Shown here one piece after another: positions 59,948 through 64,000 of a stretch of 64,000 bases of DNA; position 1 is the stretch's first letter, and every line of letters starts with the position of its first letter. The position numbers and the translations under genes were made by a program. The DNA is from Natrialba sp. SSL1 (GTDB lineage Archaea > Halobacteriota > Halobacteria > Halobacteriales > Natrialbaceae), in contig NZ_MASN01000004.1 in assembly GCF_001861355.1 (NCBI RefSeq), forward strand, positions 124,001 to 188,000. The letters are read 5' to 3'. Under the pieces are notes generated by a model. It was not told the DNA's origin, ran no database searches, and saw nothing but the letters and a program-made list of their open reading frames with translations.

Positions 59948-61156
59948 ATGGCAGAAGTCTACAATTGGCAGATCGGACGCGAGATGGACTACCCCTACGC
60001 GGAGGCGCGGCCCGAGAAACAGTGGGGGGCAGTGTTCGACATCAACAAGTGTATCGCGTGCCAGACATGTACGCTGTCGTGCAAGACGACCTGGACCCAC
60101 GGCGAGGGACAGGAGCACATGTTCTGGAACAATGTCGAGACCAAGCCCTACGGCTCTCATCCCATCGAGTGGGACAAGGAAATCCTCGACCGCCTCGGCG
60201 TGCAGGAGTGGCGCGAGGAGGACGGCGAGTACGTCTACGAGGGTGACACCATCTTCGAGGCGAACGACGTCGACTGGGACGAGATGGCTCCGGACGACGA
60301 CCCGCAGAATCTCCACGGGCAGGACATCGAGGGCTACATCCCAGACAGCGAAGACTGGGCACATCCCAACCTCGGAGAGGACGAACCGGCCGGCGAGGCC
60401 TTCGAGTCCGACACGCACATCTCGGCGGACGAGGAGACCCACCCGATGTGGTTCTTCTACCTTCCCCGCGTCTGCAATCACTGCTCGTTTGCGGGCTGTG
60501 CCGGTGGCTGTCCCGTCCAGGCGGTCTACAAGCGCCAGGAAGACGGGATCGTCCTGATCGACGAGGACAGCTGTGAGGCGTTCCAGGAGTGTGTCCGGGC
60601 CTGCCCGTACGGGAAGTCCGTCTACAACCCCGAAGAAAACGTCTCCCAGAAGTGTGTCGGCTGTTACCCCAAAGTCGAGGAAGGGCTCGTCCCGCAGTGT
60701 TTCGAAAACTGCCTCGGAAAGATTCGCCAACACGGCTGGATCAACCCACCGGACGAGGCCGACTCCTCGAACCCGATCGATTACCTCGTCCACGACGCCG
60801 AGGTCGCCCTGCCGCTGTACCCACAGCTCGGCTTAGAGCCAAACGTCTACTACATCCCACCGATCAACGTCCCCGACGACTACCTGATCCAGATGTTCGG
60901 TCCACGCGTCGCGGACGCAAAGGAGACCTACCAGGCCGCCCGCCGCGGCGACGAGGAGTACCGCAAACTCCGCGGCCTGCTCCACCTGATGGGTTCCACC
61001 GAGTGGCGCGTCGAGGAGTTCGAAGTAACCGACGAGGAAGCCATCGGCTACGACGAGGACGGCGAAACCGTCGCCCGCGTTCCGATGGAGGAACCACAGT
61101 ACGAGCGCGAGCGCTTCGACGAGGACACCAACGCCTACCGACTCGACATCACGTGA
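59948..61156 (+). CDS. Four-cluster Fe-S electron-transfer subunit (NarH/EbdB/PcrB type)
   Basis: 402 residues from ATG 59948, without its own signal, so presumably exported with the Tat-bearing partner. Cys groups: C35-x2-C-x2-C-x3-C45 (CIACQTCTLSC), C176-x2-C-x4-C-x3-C188, C209..C215-x3-C219 with Phe212 where a fourth Cys would sit, and C236-x2-C-x11-C-x3-C255. The gap at Phe212 matches the NarH Trp that gives a [3Fe-4S]. It carries electrons between the Mo subunit and a partner that is not encoded nearby. Confidence 0.88.
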   Translation: MAEVYNWQIGREMDYPYAEARPEKQWGAVFDINKCIACQTCTLSCKTTWTHGEGQEHMFWNNVETKPYGSHPIEWDKEILDRLGVQEWREEDGEYVYEGDTIFEANDVDWDEMAPDDDPQNLHGQDIEGYIPDSEDWAHPNLGEDEPAGEAFESDTHISADEETHPMWFFYLPRVCNHCSFAGCAGGCPVQAVYKRQEDGIVLIDEDSCEAFQECVRACPYGKSVYNPEENVSQKCVGCYPKVEEGLVPQCFENCLGKIRQHGWINPPDEADSSNPIDYLVHDAEVALPLYPQLGLEPNVYYIPPINVPDDYLIQMFGPRVADAKETYQAARRGDEEYRKLRGLLHLMGSTEWRVEEFEVTDEEAIGYDEDGETVARVPMEEPQYERERFDEDTNAYRLDIT

Positions 61157-61165
61157 TCGAAGACG

Positions 61166-62173
61166 ATGACAACACCACCAACACACGACCCACCCGACCA
61201 TCCCAACGAGGCCGACGGCAACTCCAGGATCGCACGCGAGTCCGTCCATCGCGCCCGCCTCTACAAGCTCCTCTCCCTGGCGTTCGACCGCCCGGGCGAA
61301 ACACTCGAGTCGGCACTCGTCTCGGGGACGTTCGACGAGCAGCTACTCGAGTCCGCGGCGGTGCTCGATGGGGCTGTAACGACTGTAAGTGACGAACGCG
61401 ACAAGAGCGATCCAACCGCCGACGCCCATGGCGACCTTCACGACGCCGCGAAAACCGTCGTCGACGCAAGCCCAGCCACGGAGGCAGAGGTTGACGAGCA
61501 CTACAGCACGTGGACCTCGCTGTTCGGCTTCGAGACCGGGGGCGACATTCCGCAGTACGAGATCGAGTTCAGTCCGGGAACGCTCGTTACGAGTACGGAT
61601 ACCCTGTCCGACATCGCGGGCTTCTACGACGCGTTCGGACTCTCGCTCGCCGACGACCGACGCGAACGCGTCGACCATCTCTGCATCGAACTCGAGTTCG
61701 TCTCGCAACTGGCGCTGCAGACGGCAGCACTCGCAAAGAAAGGAGACGAGACGGGGATCGAAATCGTGACCGATGCACAGGGGTCGTTCATCGAAGATCA
61801 CCTCGGGCGGTGGCTCCCGCGGTATCGGGAGGCGATCGAAGACGGTGAGGGGGTTGGCGAGGACGCGATTGACGCGACCGACGAGACCGCTGTGGACGGC
61901 GAGACCGCGTTCTACGACGCACTGGCTGTGCTCGCCTGCCGACTCGTCGAGCGCGACGCGGACCGGTTCGCTGTCGAACCGGACGTGTTCGCGGAGACGC
62001 CGGCAGAGCCGTCCCCACTCGAGGGTCTCACCAACAGCGAGGGCGACGTCGACTTCCGGTGTGGGACCTGTGGCTCGGGCGCGGGGCCGTCGTCGGCATC
62101 AGCAACGGAGCGAGAGCCGGAGTCGGAGCCAGAGCCCCAGTTGCCGATGGGGAACCGAGACGGACCGTACTGA
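61166..62173 (+). CDS. TorD/NarJ/DmsD-type maturation chaperone
   Basis: 335 residues, longer than typical TorD (about 200) because of acidic inserts. Core features: ARLYKLLSLAFDRPGETLES, then EVDEHYSTWTSLFGFETGGD, SDIAGFYDAFGLSLADDRRE and DHLCIELEFVSQLALQTAAL, the last being the conserved helical segment of the family. The C-terminus has CGTCGSGAG followed by Pro/Glu repeats. It should guard the Tat signal and help insert the cofactor of the catalytic subunit. It begins 9 bases after the beta subunit. Confidence 0.82.
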   Translation: MTTPPTHDPPDHPNEADGNSRIARESVHRARLYKLLSLAFDRPGETLESALVSGTFDEQLLESAAVLDGAVTTVSDERDKSDPTADAHGDLHDAAKTVVDASPATEAEVDEHYSTWTSLFGFETGGDIPQYEIEFSPGTLVTSTDTLSDIAGFYDAFGLSLADDRRERVDHLCIELEFVSQLALQTAALAKKGDETGIEIVTDAQGSFIEDHLGRWLPRYREAIEDGEGVGEDAIDATDETAVDGETAFYDALAVLACRLVERDADRFAVEPDVFAETPAEPSPLEGLTNSEGDVDFRCGTCGSGAGPSSASATEREPESEPEPQLPMGNRDGPY

Positions 62174-62275
62174 AGCGCCGGTCCGTCCGTGCGGTCTCTG
62201 TCAGACCGTGGCGAAACAGAACAGTATCGACCCGAGACCCAGTGACCAGCAACACATCTGTCCAGTTCCCGTCCA

Positions 62276-62521
62276 ATGCAATCGCTCACGCCATCGATCA
62301 TCTCACACGGTGCACTGCAGGCGCACTCGAGAACACTCGTCAAGACGCTCACCTACCGGCTCCTGATGGTGCTAGTGACCATTACGGTCGCCTTTCTCAT
62401 CACCGGGAGTGGGTCCGACGCCGTCAATATCGGCATCGCCGCGAATCTCCTGAAAACGGGGACCTACTACGGGTACGAGCGTCTCTGGGCGCACATCTCG
62501 TGGGGGCTCGACGAGGGGTGA
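62276..62521 (+). CDS. DUF2061 small membrane protein
   Basis: 81 residues; RTLVKTLTYRLLMVLVTITV and GIAANLLKTGTYYGYERLWA match the DUF2061 pattern of two short helices. The family is widespread and uncharacterised, often near sulfur-assimilation genes. It is too small and lacks His pairs for haem b, so it is not a NarI-like anchor. Position between chaperone and MobB suggests it belongs to the transcription unit. Confidence 0.78.
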   Translation: MQSLTPSIISHGALQAHSRTLVKTLTYRLLMVLVTITVAFLITGSGSDAVNIGIAANLLKTGTYYGYERLWAHISWGLDEG

Positions 62522-62591
62522 GCAGGATGGGGACCGGTGGTCGAAACAGCGAAATCCGTACACATACGGCAGACGCCGCCCGAGGAGAGCT

Positions 62592-63059
62592 ATGAAGGTA
62601 CTCGGACTCGTCGGCCACAGCAACTCGGGCAAAACGACGCTCGTCGAGCGCTTACTCCCCGAGTGTTCGAAATACGGCCGCGTCGGGACCGTCAAGTCGA
62701 TCCACCACGATATCGAGGTCGATACACCGGGAACGGATACGCACCGACACGCGAGCGCGGGCGCAGAGACCGTCGTCGGCATCACGCCGTCGACGACGTT
62801 CGAGATTACGAATCGGGGAAAACAGACCCACGAAGCCGCTACCGAACTCGACCCACTCCGAGCCACACTCCAGCGGTTACAGGAACGAGGATACGACCTC
62901 GTCCTCGTCGAAGGGTTCCGGCAGGCCCGCTGTCCAAAACTCGTCGTTGGCGACACCGTCCCCGACGGAACAGCACCCCGAATCATCGAACAGATCACCG
63001 ACCCAGATGCCGTCGACGTGGCAAGGCTCGCCGAGAGCGTGTGCGTTCTCGGCGACTGA
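62592..63059 (+). CDS. mobB: Molybdopterin-guanine dinucleotide biosynthesis protein MobB
   Basis: 155 residues with P-loop GHSNSGKTTLVERLL, TVKSIHHDIEVDTPGTDTHR and LVLVEGFRQARCPKLVV. MobB is a GTPase that assists MobA in adding GMP to molybdopterin, giving the bis-MGD cofactor needed by the catalytic subunit upstream. Length is normal. Promoter probably within the island transcript; the gene lies 70 bases after the DUF2061 gene and converges on the second HTH-10 regulator. Confidence 0.88.
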   Translation: MKVLGLVGHSNSGKTTLVERLLPECSKYGRVGTVKSIHHDIEVDTPGTDTHRHASAGAETVVGITPSTTFEITNRGKQTHEAATELDPLRATLQRLQERGYDLVLVEGFRQARCPKLVVGDTVPDGTAPRIIEQITDPDAVDVARLAESVCVLGD

Positions 63060-63072
63060 ACTCGAGTACCTG

Positions 63073-63747
63073 CTACGTATCGAGAACTGAATCGAGAAGC
63101 GTCCGCTGGGCCGCAGCGAGATGCTCGGTAAACGTTGCGGGGGTGATATCGAGCGCATCCGCGACCTCGGTCGCGTTCGCTCGCTTCGGGTACTCGAAGT
63201 ACCCCATCTCGTTCGCGGTCTCGAGTACCTCTCGCTGGCGAGCGGTGAGCGCGGCTCGGTCGACGAACACGAGATCCTGCTTGGAGCGATCGGCTCGGGC
63301 CTGGATCAGTCGTTGCACCTGCACGTCGGAGAACCGTTCCTGAAGTTCGGTAACGATGTCTTGCAGTTCGTCGGTACTCGATACGTGAAAGACGAGAACG
63401 AGCGCGCCATCCGTCGTCTGTACGTCAGCGATCGGCGCGTTGAACTGCTCGATACACTCACAGGGACAGCCACAACCGAGTTCGCGACTGAACCGATACA
63501 CCGTTCGAGAGCCGTCCGAAAAGAGAACACGCAGATCATCGGACGCAGATTCAATATCTGCAGCGGCTGTTCGGTCGTCTCCGGGACATCCTTCGGCGAC
63601 GAGTTCAGCGGTCACCGTCTCTCCAGTCGACGGATCGACGCTCTTCGAAATCGAGTGGCTGGTGACGCCCTTCTCAGCGGATAGTTGAGCGGCCGGGCAG
63701 TCAGCAGGATCCTCGACCTTGAGTGTTGCTCGAATTCCCGTACTCAT
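63073..63747 (-). CDS. Cys-rich HTH-10 regulator (NarO/DmsR type)
   Basis: 224 residues from ATG 63747, chosen because MSTGIRATLKVEDPADCPAA mirrors the N-terminus of the protein at 48602. The cysteine cluster is CGCPCEC (Cys92, 94, 96, 98), and the HTH-10 is LTARQREVLETANEMGYFEY to TEHLAAAQRTLLDSVL. The long hydrophilic linker of the first regulator is absent. It converges on mobB, 13 bases away. A redox-sensing activator of the molybdoenzyme operon is likely, by analogy to NarO/DmsR. Confidence 0.83.
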   Translation of the reverse strand: MSTGIRATLKVEDPADCPAAQLSAEKGVTSHSISKSVDPSTGETVTAELVAEGCPGDDRTAAADIESASDDLRVLFSDGSRTVYRFSRELGCGCPCECIEQFNAPIADVQTTDGALVLVFHVSSTDELQDIVTELQERFSDVQVQRLIQARADRSKQDLVFVDRAALTARQREVLETANEMGYFEYPKRANATEVADALDITPATFTEHLAAAQRTLLDSVLDT

Positions 63748-63926
63748 ACGCCTATGAAAACGTGTCACCACCGAAGACGTATTCCCACCATATCGTGGGT
63801 CTCTTATCCATGGCGGCTGCGCTGGCCCTCGCCCCCTCACGGAGACACAGCCATGATATCAAAGACACAACCAGAGCCGTCGTGCCCCGGGTGGCGCATT
63901 AACTCACTCCAGGGTGTACCGAGCCT

Positions 63927-64000
63927 ATGCCACGCGAGACGGTCGCCGAGTTCACGATTCACTCCGTACAGGTGCTCGACGAAGACGGAACGATCGACGC
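63927..64000 (+). CDS. Partial gene, probably a 2-oxoacid dehydrogenase E1 alpha N-terminus
   Basis: Reads MPRETVAEFTIHSVQVLDED to the window end. The VQVLDEDGTI segment resembles the start of haloarchaeal E1 alpha subunits and parallels IQILDADGAV in the gene at 33869. Only 24 codons are visible, so the call is tentative. Confidence 0.45.
   Translation, partial: MPRETVAEFTIHSVQVLDEDGTID

Noticed and set aside
1..64000. tRNA or rRNA genes
   Set aside because: No cloverleaf-like sequence with TTCGAATC-type T-loop in proper context and no rRNA signature was found when reading the gaps; short tRNAs could still escape a manual reading.

Overview
The window reads as haloarchaeal DNA, most like the Natrialbaceae (Haloterrigena/Natrinema/Natrialba type). 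Reasons: high GC with acidic proteins, Tat-dependent lipoproteins with a CLGG lipobox, TATA boxes about 25-30 bases upstream of leaderless starts, TrmB and bacterio-opsin-activator (HTH-10) regulators, a phytoene synthase, an aldehyde ferredoxin oxidoreductase and many small zinc-ribbon and DUF2249 proteins. No rRNA, tRNA, CRISPR array, Orc1/Cdc6 gene or phage module was seen. Assignments rest on motifs and recalled family knowledge, with no database search.

Layout. 1-322 is the start of a histone-deacetylase-family gene cut by the window edge. 609-4605 is a complete polyamine-type ABC transporter operon (binding protein, ATPase, two permeases). 4772-11912 holds an M20 peptidase, an amidase, an aldehyde ferredoxin oxidoreductase, an FAD amine/amino-acid oxidase and an agmatinase-family ureohydrolase, fitting uptake and breakdown of organic nitrogen compounds. 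12061-19252 is a second ABC uptake system: two permeases and a lipoprotein with a TrmB regulator on the minus strand, a nitrilase-family hydrolase, then an RraA-like protein and the ATPase on the plus strand. 19290-21876 has an acyl-CoA dehydrogenase and a class III CoA-transferase.

22440-25075 is a candidate DNA-segregation locus. A ParA-type ATPase overlaps a gene for an acidic protein with a predicted C-terminal ribbon-helix-helix. Upstream lies about 1.1 kb of non-coding DNA with about 27 copies of a 13-bp unit (consensus TAGSCYAWYCRRR) in phased tandem clusters; one copy sits inside the parA promoter. 25076-44388 is mostly ordinary: MATE exporter, TetR regulator, membrane proteins, MFS and SNF transporters, pyruvate-dehydrogenase-type E1 alpha/beta, LLM oxidoreductase, a cupredoxin, an M24-fold protein missing a metal ligand, an acetolactate-synthase-like enzyme and phytoene synthase. 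A Bat-like PAS-GAF-HTH regulator follows. At 46.2-47.76 kb is an IS1341-type tnpB element whose tnpB is broken by a 55-bp insert made of two perfect hairpins.

48.3-63.75 kb is an anaerobic-respiration island. A type II DMSO-reductase-family molybdoenzyme (Tat-exported catalytic subunit, four-cluster electron-transfer subunit, TorD-like chaperone, MobB) is preceded by two radical SAM/SPASM genes around a small partner gene, a cysteine-free Mrp/ApbC ATPase with a C-terminal TusA/DUF2249-like domain, three separate DUF2249 proteins and two small zinc-ribbon proteins. The island is bracketed by two related Cys-rich HTH-10 regulators. No heme-b or membrane-anchor subunit is present. A final partial gene resembles the start of another E1 alpha subunit.
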